Origin: Adiantum capillus-veneris | Lineage: Eukaryota; Streptophyta; Polypodiopsida; Polypodiales; Pteridaceae | Direction: 5' to 3' | Assembly (NCBI GenBank): GCA_014529385.2 | Contig: CM043957.1 | Span: forward strand, 71,507,003-71,571,002 | DNA: 64,000 nucleotides | In this document: positions 11,991 through 24,716 of the stretch, piece after piece | Layout of the letters: each line of letters opens with the position of its first letter | How positions within the stretch are numbered: the first letter of the stretch is position 1 | Notes under the pieces: model-generated | The model's database searches: none | What the model saw: only the letters and a program-made list of their open reading frames with translations | What the model was told of the DNA's origin: nothing | Position numbers and translations under genes: made by a program

Positions 11991-13190
11991 AGAAAGGGAC
12001 ACCTGTGAAGACCTCCTTCAAGCTGGATACACAATGGCAGAGGCTTCAACAGTAGTTTATGACACTCCAATTCCACCATGGGCTGCCATACAGCAACTAG
12101 AGAGACAGGAGATCCCTATTGAAGAGATAAGAGCTGATAGACCTCAAGAAACACAGTTAGATCAAGAAACACAAAGAATCTCAAGAAGGGCATTCCCCAC
12201 AACCTGGAGTACCAGGGTTGGTCCACATCCCGCAAGCGCCACAATGGAGACCATTGGCCAGCCTGTGAAGAGCACCTCCAGCAGGGATCATGTTAAGTAT
12301 GGGATAGAAGGTTCCCTTTTTTGGCCCTATCAATAGGCCATCAACCAGAAACTTGGTAGCAGAAAATGAAGATGACGTAAGAGCCGCATATCAGATACTT
12401 GACAGAGTCAGAACGCGATCTCTAACAATTTTTGAAGAAAACAGTATGCTGTATACCAGAGAAGAAAATATGAAAATGGAACATGATAACCTTTCAAGCA
12501 TGATCCAAATTACCCACCTGAAAGCTGAGGAAGCCGAATAAGAGCTTGAGGCTCTCAATACAACACTAAGAGGGGTTGAGAGCGAACGAGACAGTCTAAC
12601 ACTAGAAATGGAAGAGGTTTCGAAAGAAGTCAAGACTCTCCAAGAAGAAAAGGAAAGAGTAGAAGATGAGCTGGAGGCAACAAACGATGAAGTGTTGAAG
12701 TTGAAAGCAAAATTAGAGCTCTAGGACTTAACAATCAAGAGACTTAGGGCAACCCCAACAAGGGCTGCACGGGCAAGTGCAGGGGCAGATAGTCAAGTTG
12801 TTCAAGCCTTGGAAGCACAAATTACTACCCTCCAAAAGGAATCACGGCTAGAAAAAAGACAAAGACTGCATATGGTAGAAGGATCTCTAGCCATGGAGGC
12901 AAGAATGAAGGTTGAACACCAAGAGCTTCAAAAAGAGCATGAAGAGCTCCAACAACAATTGGCTACACTGCAAGAGATGTTGGCGGACCAAGCAGAAGAA
13001 GCTACTAAAAGAGATGTGCTGGCTCAACAGCAAATAACATAATTACTAAAAGAAATAGCCGAAGCAAGGACACAAGATACGGAATCAGGACCCAGTGATC
13101 TAGGGACTAGCGCCAGAGATGAGCCCATGGAAGTTCCTGAGTATGCAAAAGATCTATAGCACCATGAAGAATAGATAGAGACACAAGAAG
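11991..13190 (+). pseudogene. E1 aORF, coiled-coil part
   Basis: Frames at 12034-12336, 12353-12541 and 12809-13042 with intervening pieces give long heptad-like Glu/Lys/Leu-rich helices (for example AEEAEQELEAL-like, LEMEEVSKEVKTLQEEKERV, EAQITTLQKESRLEKRQR). It matches the coiled coil of E2 45120-45812. It is broken by several stops. Likely an oligomerisation region. Confidence 0.6.
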
Positions 13191-13204
13191 AAGCAAAGCA
13201 ATCA

Positions 13205-14148
13205 TTGACTTTAGAGGAGGAGACACGCCTCCAAATTTTGATAGAAAAGTCCACAGTGGATAACCACAAGGCAGCCTTGGAATGGGAGACAAGAATGTTA
13301 CACTCTGTAGAAGTCCAAGGGCTTGCCACAAATTTGCTCAGGGAGGAATGGATGCAACCTACACTCCCATATCCTCTCCTAAAGTATGAAGTGGTGGTGA
13401 TCAAGAAAAGAGTTGAAGCAGAAGCAACGAAGCCAATATATGATAGAGATGTCAAAAACACAGAGACTGCAAAGAAAATAGGGGACTCCCAACCAAGGTG
13501 GATAAAAGTGTGGCTCCTCAAGTACCCCAGGTTTCTGAAATACTTGGTGGAAGCCCCAAAAATTGTCAGGGATGACATTCTATTTTGCCCAATCCCTCGT
13601 GTATGCACATGGGCAAACCACTTCAGAATCTTGAAGAGACATCCCAACTGGCTTAATTACCCATCTCTACTACCACCCAAGGAAGGAGAGAGAATAAGTG
13701 TCTCTTATAAGGTGAAAACCCTAAAGGGCACCATTAAGACTTTCACTGGCTCCCCTGACTTGGCGTGCGTGATGATCAGGAAAAATATGCAAAACCCTCC
13801 TGGCTTGCATTGAAGTGTTCGCACCGTTGAAAGCTACGGACTCAACCAAATCGTGTCAACATGCGACACTGTCACCACAATGACATTTGATTTGTCAAAG
13901 AAGCCATCTTTGAAGGTGTTACATCTTTTATATCAAAGGGTAATGTTCTTCCTAAGCTACCATATGCAAGCGTTTGAGGAAACCTTCTACATTGGCTTCT
14001 TTATGTATGATAGCAAAATATTCAGCGCCACAGTCACCTTGGGCAATATAAGGTACAAGTCATACTTGAAGCTCCTAAAGCCCCAAGGGTTCCATTGACA
14101 CAAAAAGAGCTATTACTAGAAGCAGAAGATCAAGACTTGCCATGCTAG
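13205..14148 (+). pseudogene. E1 aORF, conserved C-terminal domain
   Basis: A 202-codon frame and an 81-codon frame match E2 45945-46832. Conserved blocks: ALEWETRMLHSV, LPYPLLK, a YPRFLKYLVEAPK block, FCPIPRVCTWANHF, KTLKGTIKTF, SPDLACVM and AFEETFYIGFF. No transmembrane segment or signal peptide is visible, so it does not look like a classical envelope protein. The frame shifts near 13810 and 14090; the likely natural end is the TAG at 14146-14148. I do not recognise the family. Confidence 0.65.
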
Positions 14149-14163
14149 GGACGACATGAATGC

Positions 14164-14175
14164 GAAAGGGAGGAG
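14164..14175 (+). promoter_or_regulatory. E1 3' polypurine tract
   Basis: GAAAGGGAGGAG directly precedes the TG that opens the LTR. This is the expected plus-strand primer for reverse transcription. Confidence 0.75.
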
Positions 14176-15029
14176 TGTTGATGACCAAACATAGAAAGAG
14201 CTTTCCCAACCTTTTTTTATCATTATTTTTGAAGCGGAATAACATTTTTGTAATATTTGAGCGGCCAATATTCTTTGTGGGAACAAGTCTCTAAGGAGGA
14301 ATTGTATATAAGTCAATTTTTGTAACCCTAAGCCAACTTTTGAATTAATCAATTCCAAAGTTTACTGTGCGTTGTGTTTGAGAGAGAGAGAGTGTGTGTG
14401 TGTGATTTCTTCTCTTCCCTGTGCATTCTACAAAACCTTCATTGCGAAAGCGACACCGCCATTGTGTTAGCAACAGCTAAGGCTTCCTTCCAACGCCAAG
14501 TTTGTACGATTTCAGTGTCGTCTCGCGAAGCGAGCTCCTATGAGCTTTTGGGTGAGTTTTCTTGCAAATCGTGTTTCTGTTCTATGATTTTTTTATACGT
14601 ATGGGTTCATGGCGAGTAGAGATATGGATTATGACCATGCACAACGAAAAGTGGTTACCTACATTTTGCCACCTGTCATTATACGCAATTGTTGCACGAG
14701 GTGGTTTGAGGTAGGATACCAAGTCATAGTCCATAGTTTAATGATCTCTTGATGAGGAGAGTGTGTCCTATGCGTTTCGTGACATTTCAAATGCGTTTGG
14801 TCTAGTTTCGGATAGCATGAGCATCGTAGGTTGAGTTTCTTTCACTAGTGTATAGAATATTTAGATTTAATTTCCTCGAGTAGAGATTGTCTTAGAAGGT
14901 CAAGAAGGTGCTTGACATCCATCTTCTTGTTTCCACACGCCTATGGGTTAAGCTTTATCCTTGGCTGACATGGAGTTGTTGGTTTTGTTTTGGCTATACT
15001 CGCGTCTGCTCGCAACGTATCGGCCAACA
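14176..15029 (+). repeat. E1 3' LTR (end approximate)
   Basis: Begins TGTTGATGACC after the polypurine tract. It contains a TATA-like TATATAA at 14305-14311 followed by GTCAATTTTTGTA, matching TATAAAAGCCAATTTTTGTA in the E2 LTR, a GA/GT microsatellite at 14380-14404, and a 5' splice-site-like GGTGAGT at 14551. The end is set at GGCCAACA (15029) only because it ends in CA and gives a length like the related LTRs (841 and 917 bp). Confidence 0.65.
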
Positions 15030-15313
15030 GTTTGGTAATTGTAAGCAACAATCCAAGTAAAAATGCTTTTATTTTTTGTGTATATCTGGTTTGTCTTGAA
15101 AATAAAGGCTTTAAAAAGAAAATTGAAAATAATCAATCTCACTTTGATTGGGTAAGCAATTTAATCATAATTTGATTTGCAATAGAGCATCTCAAAAACT
15201 CAATAATTAGTACATGGTTGAAGTACGTTAAAGTGTGTTTCAAATTTTTTGTCTTATGAAGTCATCAAACTTGCTAAATTTGATCTTTTAATTTTACTTT
15301 TAGCTTAATTTTA

Positions 15314-15314
<1 letters not shown>
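15030..15314. other. No gene seen
   Basis: AT-rich sequence with no recognisable coding region. Confidence 0.5.
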
Positions 15315-15385
<71 letters not shown>

Positions 15386-15420
15386 ACACACACAACAACA
15401 ACAACAACAAAAAAACAAAA
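15315..15420. repeat. (TC)n(AC)n compound microsatellite and CAA tract
   Basis: TC repeats 15315-15352, AC repeats to 15380, then ACAC and (ACA)n to about 15420. Confidence 0.97.
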
Positions 15421-16109
15421 ATGACATGTAATTATAAGTCCAATTTTTCTATTTTTATTGAAATTACCTTTTCATGTGAAACAATGAAATCCTTTTTAAC
15501 TTTTAAAGTCTACTAATTTCCTGGACTTACATTACTTTACCTTTTTTATTTTACTTTTTTATTTTATTATTGATTTTCTAAAATAAACCTCAACTAAGAA
15601 AGGAGTTAAGCATACATTTGATGTGAAGTATTGAATTAAGTTTTTTAATAATACCTCCCTCACACCTAAGTTAAATGAGATTTCAATTGTCAACATGAAA
15701 AGGCAGGTCTAATCACTATAAGAAATAGTAAAATTTGAAATGTGAGTGGAAGGTACCATTAACAAACCAAAAAGAAATGAAAGAAAAGACCTAGCAATTA
15801 CCAAGGCCCTCACTTTGAAGCAAAATGGACACACGTCCAACATCGTTTCAATGTGCATCGATGGTCCAAAATTTGCACCAATTCTCCACCCACCCACCCC
15901 ACTAAAAGCAATTGCATCAGATGCTCCAGGATGGCTTGTCAAGGATACCATGAATCAAAATAATCCTCTCATTGTCATACCAGAATCAGATGATCAGCTC
16001 TGATACAAATGCTCGAGTGAAGAATAACCAACAATCTGTAAAGTGTTTGTGGTAATGCCTTAATGCTTATTGTCTTGCAACAAGTGGTTCAATCATAAAT
16101 CATGAATAT
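15421..16109. other. No gene seen
   Basis: AT-rich. An AGCTCTGATACAAATGC stretch near 15998 resembles an inverted copia primer site, but no LTR or polyprotein supports it. Confidence 0.45.
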
Positions 16110-16960
16110 GATGGCTACAGAGTTTCCAAGGGCATTTATTCTAACATTATTGCTCAAGCTGGTTGCAAACTTATTGAAGAAGGTCAAATCTTTAGGTTGC
16201 TTGGCATACCAATTAGTTTCAATGTCTCATTCAACCATAGATGGAGCTGGTATTGGAAAGATTTAGCAAAAATTTGTTTTGCTAGAAAAATCATCAGCCT
16301 AACATAATTGGTAGAGTTTTTATGTTAAATCACTATTTATTGTCTACTTTAGTTTTTCTCATGTCCTGCTGGTCTCATTCTCAGTACCAGCTCAACAAGA
16401 TGTTTACACTTGCAAGGAGATTCCTCTGGGGTGGATCAGAGGATGTAAATAGAATCACAAAAGTTTCATGGCAGGTTTGTTGCAATTCAAAAGAACGGGG
16501 GGGTCTGGGAATTCTTAACCTACAACACCTCTCCAACAAGCTTGCTGGTAAATGGATCATGAGGGTAGCATCTTCTGCTGATTTTTGGGCTATTTTGCTT
16601 AAAAGGAAGATCCATTTTTTTCTACCTTCAAGGGTACAAAGCCTAAACTGGGCTATTCCTTCAAGAAATACTAGCCTTTAATGTTGATTTTGTCCCTAGA
16701 GGCTCTGACCTTGTATGCAAGTTTTGGAAAGCATGGAACATCCAAAAGCAAAAGTGGACCCCCCTACTCTTTGGGAATTCTTAGCTTAGTTTTGTCGACA
16801 TGATTCCATATGGTTTGGAAGATTTGGAGCCAGTGAAGGAGGGGTGTTGTCCAAGAGAACACATAAGTGCTTCAAAGTAGGTGTCAGATGCTAGAAAGAT
16901 ATATATAAAGATGGGAAGTTTCTCACTGCTGCTGAAGAACTGCTCCTCAGATTCCAAATC
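16110..16960 (+). pseudogene. LINE (L1-type) reverse-transcriptase C-terminal fragment
   Basis: From about 16110 the translation shows a LLGIPISF..NHRWSWYW segment typical of the thumb of plant LINE reverse transcriptases. The 119-codon frame at 16322-16681 gives ARRFLWGGSEDVNRITKVSW, then ERGGLGILNLQHLSNKLAGK, the conserved region after the RT domain of plant non-LTR elements. It is 5'-truncated, as usual for LINEs, and has stops near 16305 and 16680. The tail is undefined. Confidence 0.8.
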
Positions 16961-18650
16961 ATTCAGGGATGTGCAGAGCTAGTACTTACAAGATGCCTCA
17001 CATATTGAAAAGCTAAAACAAAATATACTTTATTAAAAAAAGGTAGATTTAATAAGCATAGAAAATAATAAAATGAATCTTTGTGAAGTGCTTAAATTAA
17101 AGGACTCTTTATACATCAAAATATTTTTTAAAAATTTATTGAATCAATACTTCACATCATGGGATCAAACTCCTATGAATACACTCTTTTAATCTTTTGT
17201 TCTTTGAAGCTTTTCTTAGCATGCTAAACAAATGAATGCAGATTTGGGAAACAACATTTGAAGGGCATGATTTCTTTCTCTCTAAGACTTTTAAGGTTCT
17301 CTTGAGGGACACGTGTCCAACAATGAGAATTGAACGACCTTTCACCCCTATGGATACTATGGCCTTTAGCACGCCAAAAACTAATTCTCTTTTTGGGAGG
17401 TGGGATCAACAGCTCATGATTGTTGGTTGATCGTGACGGCTGGATTGTCTAGGGTAAAGGGTTCAGTAAGGGTATGTCTAACTTAGGGGAGAGATTTGAT
17501 GTATAAAATATTGGAATTTTTGATGGGGAAGGTTTTGGCTAGAGTCGCCATACGCTCCTCAACAAGTGGAAGTGGAATGGTGACATGGCACCAAGGTTTG
17601 AGGAGTTTGGGGAGGGTTTTTTTAATTTATGTGGAAAAAAAGGACTTGAGTAGGGATGCCGACCTACCCCTATTCTTGGTCTGCTAGATACCCAAAGGAA
17701 ACACAAAGACTTGTGCTAAGAGTTCCCATCCCCAATTTTCAATAAGCCATTCAGTAGCCAACACCTAGCTCCTCGGCTCCTAGCCACTTATCACCCCCAG
17801 TGCTCTATTCATCTCACCAACCTCTACACTCACTCTGGCTGACTCCTCCTTACGCACCCATCCCCTTCATCTGCTTCCCATCAAGTGCAAGGCCTTCACC
17901 TAGTATGTGCTCCATGAAATTCTATGCTTGCAACCCCCTTTCTTCTTTCGCTTTGTGTTTGTATTCCCTCACATACATAGACGCGAGTAACACACACATA
18001 GAATGGTGATCTTCTTGAGGCCATGAGGCAAGCTATACAAATCGATGTGCAGAATGATAATCCCCCCTGCTATGATACTGTAATTATATTCTGGGATCGA
18101 GATTGCTGTTTAAATACTCCGTTTATCAAAGAAACTAGCTTATTGAATACCTCTCTTTATGTTTTTCTTCAACAATTTGCAAGATGTGCACCGACCAATA
18201 ACAATGCAGCTACGGCTTCGCTCAAGGTGATCTGCATTAAGGTTTTCTATTTGTCCTGCATTGAAGACCACATGATAAGAAAATTGATATGAAAGCACTA
18301 TTTTTGTGCATGTTGACGATTGAGCAGATGTGTTTAAGGTGTTTTCTTCTGTGTTGCTGCTATCTCAGCGGAGAAGATTGATGCCCCCAACTGTCTTGAT
18401 TGAGTTATTCATTGTTGGTCATTGGTAAGCACAAGGATGTCATGTTGTTGCACTACAGGAGGTGCTTAAGCTTAGCAACACTCAAAACTGTCGGCATCGC
18501 TATGATGTCACTTTATAACGACACATATAGCGACGCTCATAGAGTGACACTAACAGTGTAGGTAAAAATTACTCTAGAATGCCAAAGCTCATATCAGATC
18601 TGGTTTTGGCACTCTTGGGCAAGCGACGATGATGAAGGTAATTCTCTCAC
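16961..18650. other. No gene seen
   Basis: Short chance frames only. Slightly pyrimidine-rich between 17750 and 17990. Confidence 0.5.
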
Positions 18651-18651
18651 C

Positions 18652-18652
<1 letters not shown>

Positions 18653-18710
<58 letters not shown>

Positions 18711-18852
18711 TACACACACACACACACACACAAGGAGAGAAGGGAGAGCTAGGTATGCTCCCTCCCTCTCCTCTCTCTCTGCTCCCTTCCCTTCTTTTCT
18801 TTCTCCCTCACACTCACACACATACACACGCATTGAGAGAGAGAGAGAGAGA
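18653..18852. repeat. (TC)n(AC)n microsatellite, pyrimidine tract and (GA)n
   Basis: TC repeats to 18692, AC repeats to 18732 with one T interruption, a CT-rich stretch at 18760-18815, AC to 18830 and GA at 18836-18852. Confidence 0.95.
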
Positions 18853-19522
18853 AAGAGACATAGAAAGTGCTACAAATAGAAAGGTGAGGAGAGCCATGAA
18901 AAATATACAAGAAGCACACAATGGATGATAAAAATCAACAAATCCATGTACCTTCACAATCGTGTACACATAGAATCCATAGCAAGTCTGACACAAGAGA
19001 AGTAGAGAGCGAGAGAAAGAGAGAAAGCACATACAAATGCACCTCCTAGTGCGGAGTGCTACACCGGCACGATGAGAGAGAGGAGAGGAGAGGAGAGAAG
19101 AATAAACATGGGCACTGGGTGCAATCTCCCCCCATGCAAGAGTGAGCATGTTCCTCTTGCACGTATTTATTTATAGATTTCTTGAATGCTCAAAGTGAGT
19201 ACAAATTTCTCGACCGAACACAATAATGTTCATAGCTCATAAAGAGCAGTTGAATAATAAAAGGTACATAAAATGTATATCCTTTCACATAATCCATAGC
19301 TTGGTCATCTTTTTCTACCTATTAGTTGTAGTTAATAACAAAATATCAATTTCCATTACATACCTCCCTGTTAGAAAGCAATTGTCCTTAGTTCCAAAGA
19401 TAGGAATCTGCAAACTATAATAATTAAAAACAATGGTTGGTATTTTGTGTCAAAAACATCACACATTGAAAGAAAAAAATTGTAATTTAAACAAAATTGT
19501 GTATGCCTGCCATTATCCACAT
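18853..19522. other. No gene seen; GA-rich in places
   Basis: Contains a (GAGAG)n-like stretch at 19073-19100 and otherwise AT-rich unique-looking DNA. Confidence 0.5.
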
Positions 19523-19562
19523 ACTACATATTCTAGTGTCCCATACCACTAGAATAAGTAGT
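19523..19562. repeat. Inverted repeat, 16-bp arms
   Basis: Arms ACTACATATTCTAGTG (19523-19538) and CACTAGAATAAGTAGT (19547-19562) pair at 15 of 16 positions around an 8-base loop. Confidence 0.8.
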
Positions 19563-19794
19563 ATATGTCATACCTTGATGAATCACGATATCATTGGTCA
19601 CATCAACAATCTCATAAATATCAAGTCCAATTCCATAAACACTATTGCGACATGAAATCATCATATACCAAGTCCAAGTCCAATTTCAAATATAAGTCCA
19701 AATCCAAATCATTTGCATTATATACCCGGGTAACAAAATCATACCAAGAACAGTGGTGGCCAGCCACTGCAGCATGATTTTATGATCGTTCTTG

Positions 19795-20060
19795 CCTAAA
19801 TCGACGAATCTACACCAATCAGACATGTTGCCTAAATCAATGAATCTGCACTAATGCTGTCTAAACCAGCAAATTTGCATTTAGTATTGTTTAACATAGT
19901 GAATCTGTAGTTTGTTGGTGTGCTACCTAAATCGACAAATATGCACTCGTACTGTCTAAACTGGAAAATCTGCACGTACAACTAATGTTACCTAATCAAC
20001 GAATCTACACCGGGATGAGTATTTACACACTACCTAAACCCGCAAATTTGTGTGCACGTG
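19795..20060. repeat. Degenerate minisatellite, ~28-44 bp units
   Basis: About eight copies of a CCTAAATCGACGAATCTGCAC-like core (near 19795, 19829, 19859, 19889, 19926, 19954, 19990, 20034). Core identity is loose but the CTAAA...GAATCTGCA order recurs each time. Confidence 0.75.
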
Positions 20061-21814
20061 ACCAATGGACTAGACAAGGCATAAAAATTACAAAATATTT
20101 ACTACTTGTTTGACACAAAATAGAGTATGCATAGATTCCAAAGTACTTACAAACTGTTTTTCACTATCCAAAAGCATCTTAACTCTTGTGTGTGTAGCTG
20201 TACAGTAAATTGATGATAAATCTTCTCAACAAAAATTACATTTAGTGTAAGAAAAAGCCACAACGTTAGGATGGTTAATTTCACATGCAAATGCAAAGAA
20301 GCAAAAGATATCTTTCCTTTCAAATTTTTCAATGGTATTATCCTTGCAACTTGCTTTACTTTGTGCCCTTAAATATATGTACCAAGAAATCAACTTACAA
20401 GGAAGTGGAGAGGGTAAGTATTATCATAGTAGTATATTACACCAGTGTATTTTTCATAAAAACTAATATCTAATTCTCCCAAATGATTTTCTCATGTTAA
20501 ACTGATCTTTTAAATGGGGAAGTATCAAGGGAGTAAAAGCTAGAATATTGGTAAGGCTGCCAGACCGGTCTCTGCAGTAATCCAAAAGAGGAAAAACAGG
20601 GATCCAAAGGAGGACAGCCTGCAAAAGAGCAACGTGCTTCAATGGGGCTTAAAAGACCTAAGGTTCAGCTCCATTAAGACTTCCATAAGTTAAGGTTCCT
20701 AATTTTTTATTCAATTGCCCAAAGGCCAATGTAGGGGAAAATTGGATGGTCATGGGAAGACTAAAAAGTCTTCCCACATCCCTATCAAGTAGGGGGCGAG
20801 CCATGAGAGTAGGGGATGAGAGAGAAACACACACACACACACACACACTCCAAAGCTCCCCCTTTACACAAAGGGAATATTGGACACATGTCAGGCTCCT
20901 AGGCCAGTTGCCCCCAAGCTTCCCTCAAATCCTATTGGATGGCCATAGAGGTGGACCAATGACAATTAGTCTAGAGTAAATTTAGTCTAATCAATTTAAA
21001 AATGCTTGATAAAAGAACCAATAGAAATTACGCTCCCTAGAAGACTAGTGGATAGTATACCAAGGGATCCAATGAGCATTCAGCAGCCCAATGGCTTGTC
21101 TGATTCCTATTGGCCAGAAGACTAAGAGGTCCAATGAGAGTTTAATTGAATTATTTAATTACTTAAAGCTCCCACAAAAGGGGAAAGGGGGACACATGTC
21201 ACAAGGCTAGCAATTATGCTTTTAATTTGTGATTGGCTAAGTCTTATAGGGGCCAATGGGATGCGAGCATGAGAAAATAGCAAGAGGGGTCAACCAAGAT
21301 GAGAGAGAAGGCTGCATTTTACTCTAACTCATTGCCACACACACACACAACTCATGTGTGCAAGAAGAACTGCATCTCCTTCTCCAAGCATTGAGAAGTA
21401 GGGGCCTACACCAACAACTCTTGGCTATGGAATGCAAATCCCACCAAGAGCCAAGCTTCAATGGCATGCTCATCTCCTCTACCATGCTAATTACTAAGCT
21501 AAGCTATGCTATTAGAGTGATTATGTGAGGAGAATACTTCTTTCTCATAAGATACCTCTTCTTCCTCTCAATCTATCCTCATTCCCTGCTAGCTCTCACC
21601 ATTTTTGAAGGTGTGTGAGGTCTTGGGACTGAGGCTAGGGACACTAGGTGTGTTTTTCAAGCATAATTTGGTGCATGAAGCTTCCATCTTCATTGCACCA
21701 ACGAGTTTTTTCAAGGAACACAAGAATTGTATTGCACAAAAGTCTCCTTTGATGGGAGAAGCTATAATACAAAGCCTTTATGGAGGGGGGACCGGCTCCA
21801 TGTAAATCCGGTCC
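20061..21814. other. No gene seen; small (CA)n at 20829-20848
   Basis: No coding region recognised. CCAATG recurs about seven times between 20724 and 21262, often next to short purine blocks; I cannot assign it to an element. Confidence 0.5.
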
Positions 21815-21853
21815 TCAATTGTTTTCAATTGTTTTCAATTGTTTTCAATTGTT
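21815..21853. repeat. TCAATTGTTT tandem repeat, ~4 copies
   Basis: Perfect 10-bp tandem units, each containing the palindrome CAATTG. Confidence 0.95.
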
Positions 21854-23395
21854 CTATTTCTCTCTTTTCAAGTATTGTCAATGCCAAATTAGCTAGGTGT
21901 AAATTACTATGTTGCTTTCTCAAATTAAGTACTCTATCTATTCTCACTAGGAACTTGTTCTTAATGAATACTCACTATGTTATCAATTTCCGCTACACAC
22001 AAGTTACTAGTGCATTAAATGTTACAGTATTATAGTATATTCAAATGAGAGATGAATTATAATGACGAGATCTTAAGGCAAATGATAGCAATAGATACAT
22101 TTAGGAACTAACTCATTAAAGATAATTAAAATAAGTTTAAAAACATTGAGAAATTACGTACCTGGGGATGGTTTGAAGAAATGGCTAGCAGTCAAATTGT
22201 TAAATGCTAACCAAGTTCTTAAAAATCAAGGTCATTAGAAAAATCATCATTTGGGGAATGTCAGTCAAGATGGACAATTAAAGTATCTTTAAAAAATTGT
22301 AGACTAAACCAAAGTACAAATGTTAAACTACTTGCAATGCTATTTTCAACAAGAGAAATTTCCCAACTGTGTAGTGTGCATAAAGTTTGGGTCTTACAAC
22401 ATTTATAGAATCAAATTGTGAAGGAGTTATGTAAAAATTATGTAATGAAGATCAACATCGATTTGACAAAGTTGCAAAAAGAAGTAAATTATTCTTTAAT
22501 AACACATTATATACTTATTCAAAACAATTATAGTTATTTTTCGTTCTCAATATACATTATTAGTGTTTAATTTTGAAGTCTTGCTAAAGGCTTCTATGCC
22601 ACTAATGAATACATATAGTTGAAATATCGATATGTCTATATCTAAGTGCCAGTCTCCCGAGCAGGTTTAAGAACATTGTTTGTCAATGATAAAATATAAA
22701 GAGAATACGTTATTGTGAGTAATGCCTAGTGAGAGTCAAGAATCTGAAGAGACTTACCGGTTGATCCCGATAGGATAAAAGAAGATTAAAAATAGAAATA
22801 CATAAGCAATAGAATCACTAATTACAAGAATATTGTCGACGAAATCGAAAGCAAGTCAAGCTCCCAAAGTACAAAGTTTAGATGACATGCTCACTAGATT
22901 TTCACTGTTACTATACTGTACATATTGATTTTTGAATAATAGAATGGGCCACCACAAATAACTTTGTGGTATTACTGTGTGATGAAAATAGGGTGTGCAT
23001 ACTACTAGAAATGTAAAATACATATAGCACGGTTTTGTCCCTTTGAGGCTCTAATCTTCCTCTATTCGATGGCTCTTGAAATTGATTTCGGATGATTTCT
23101 AGGTGCCAGATCTTGCTTATACTTGGCAGGAGGCCACTACTTTGTGGCTAACCAACCATAAACTCTTGGACTGATCCAATGTAGGGTTTGCTTGCTATTT
23201 GATATGGGATCTTCTTGATGGCCAGATGAGAATAAAATACTTGTATATTTACGAACTTTCTTGCCATTCAAATGCAAGTGTATGGGGAATTCTATTGTAA
23301 TCATCACGATCAAACCGTTGGTTCCCAGATCGCTTATGATTGTAGGTCATAGGCTGGCCATTGTGTCTTCAAGCAAGTCCTTAACCTAGATAAAC
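21854..23395. other. No gene seen
   Basis: AT-rich, only short frames. The stretch 23150-23395 lies downstream of the STN7-like fragment on the minus strand but I could not read further kinase sequence from it with confidence. Confidence 0.5.
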
Positions 23396-23720
23396 CTATG
23401 TAATCAGCACATACCTTGGCCCATGTCCTTTGCATACTTCAATAGCTCTATACTCATTTTCTCTTTTACCCATCAAATCACCATTTTTGTCTCGTGGCGT
23501 CTTTGTCAAAGATGCTTTGTACACTGTTCTAGAGGCCCCTTCGCCAAGCTTCCTTCCTAGAACAAAATCTTTGGTGTAGCCCAATGGTAGGATGCCACAA
23601 AGAGTGTGAGAAAAACACCAAGAGGCTGTGATGTTGAGGGTATTTGAGCATGGTAGAGTACTTCTATAAACGACATCTTCGCACTCCCATTAAAGTACAA
23701 GGAAGCCCAACACCATTGGT
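23396..23720 (-). pseudogene. STN7: Fragment resembling chloroplast state-transition kinase STN7
   Basis: STN7 is a thylakoid Ser/Thr kinase that phosphorylates light-harvesting proteins. On the minus strand the 62-codon frame reads DFVLGRKLGEGASRTVYKAS, the start of a kinase domain whose glycine loop (GEGAFG in active kinases) ends in Arg. Upstream, in other frames, are VGLPCTL and CEDVVYRSTLPCSNTLNIT, which fit the segment before the kinase domain in STN7 as I remember it. At least two frameshifts and a stop after about 60 kinase residues make it a gene fragment, perhaps carried in by a mobile element. The assignment is by eye and memory. Confidence 0.6.
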
Positions 23721-24603
23721 AGCATCATCCTCACCCCGGTTTTTTTTCAGGTAGTGTCTCGTAGGCTTGGTCTATCAGCTGTAATGTTACAATCACCATA
23801 GCCATTACTAAGTGTTTGAATACGTGTGTATGTAGTAGCTGGTGTGGCTGCCTATTAAAGTTTGTCGATGCTTGTTTATCCAAACTTTGTAGCCATAAAT
23901 AAACTGATCAAGTTGAAATCCTTGATTGTATTGGATTGCAAAACATTATGTGATAGTCCACGAGCCTCTGCAAACAGATGAGAAAACCTTTGCTCTGAGC
24001 ATGTCTTTCGAGCTACAAAGAAGCAACACTAGAGGTGGTGTTGTAGCTTCATCATGGTTGAGCAATTAAGTTGTCAAAGGAGCGAACTAGTGAAGGCAAG
24101 TGGGAGCAGATACTGGAGAAAAGTAGAAAATTGGAAAGTTTGACAACAAGAGAGAAAGAGAGAGGTAGAGAGATTCTAGATTGAGAAGAGAGAGATGACC
24201 CGAATCAATGATCACATGCACCCGCACAAAAGCTTGAAGTTACCACTGGTGCTGGCCGAAAAGGGGCAGTTGGTCTCAACTTTGATGGATAAATGCCGAC
24301 GCCACTACAGTTGGTGGGTGGTAGTAAAAGAAAATAAAATAAACTGATAACGGCGCGTTTGGGTGGCAGTCAGACTGCATGCGTTCTGGTGTGTATAGTA
24401 GAAAAAACTGCATTAAAGAAGTGGACAATCGATTTTCTTTTTAAAATGTGGGTGGAGGTTACAAAGGTTGGTGGTTAGGTCTCCATGCACTGGCCAATGC
24501 CGCCAAAAAGAATAGGCAGTTTAGGGGTGTGCAACACAAAAGGAGGAACAAAGACAAGGTGTTGATGGCGCATGGCTAGCAGAAAGAGATAAGGTGCTGA
24601 AGA
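23721..24603. other. No gene seen
   Basis: No recognisable coding region; GA-rich around 24150-24190. Confidence 0.5.
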
Positions 24604-24716
24604 AGGGGGGGGGGAGAGAGAGAGAGAGAGAGAGAGTTGCAATTGTAGAGAGAGAGAGAGAGAGAGATTTGATCGAGAGAGTGGACGGGCACTGGAGAGA
24701 GAGAGTGGAGAGAGAG
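24604..24716. repeat. G-run and interrupted (GA)n tracts
   Basis: G-run at 24604-24614 followed by GA tracts at 24613-24636, 24647-24667 and 24692-24717. Confidence 0.93.

Noticed and set aside
13024-13647. 207-codon minus-strand frame opposite the E1 aORF
   Set aside because: It is the antisense shadow of the conserved aORF C-terminal domain on the plus strand.
15985-16015. Inverted copia primer-site-like sequence
   Set aside because: AGCTCTGATACAAATGC differs from the standard site by a missing base and has no LTR or gag beside it.
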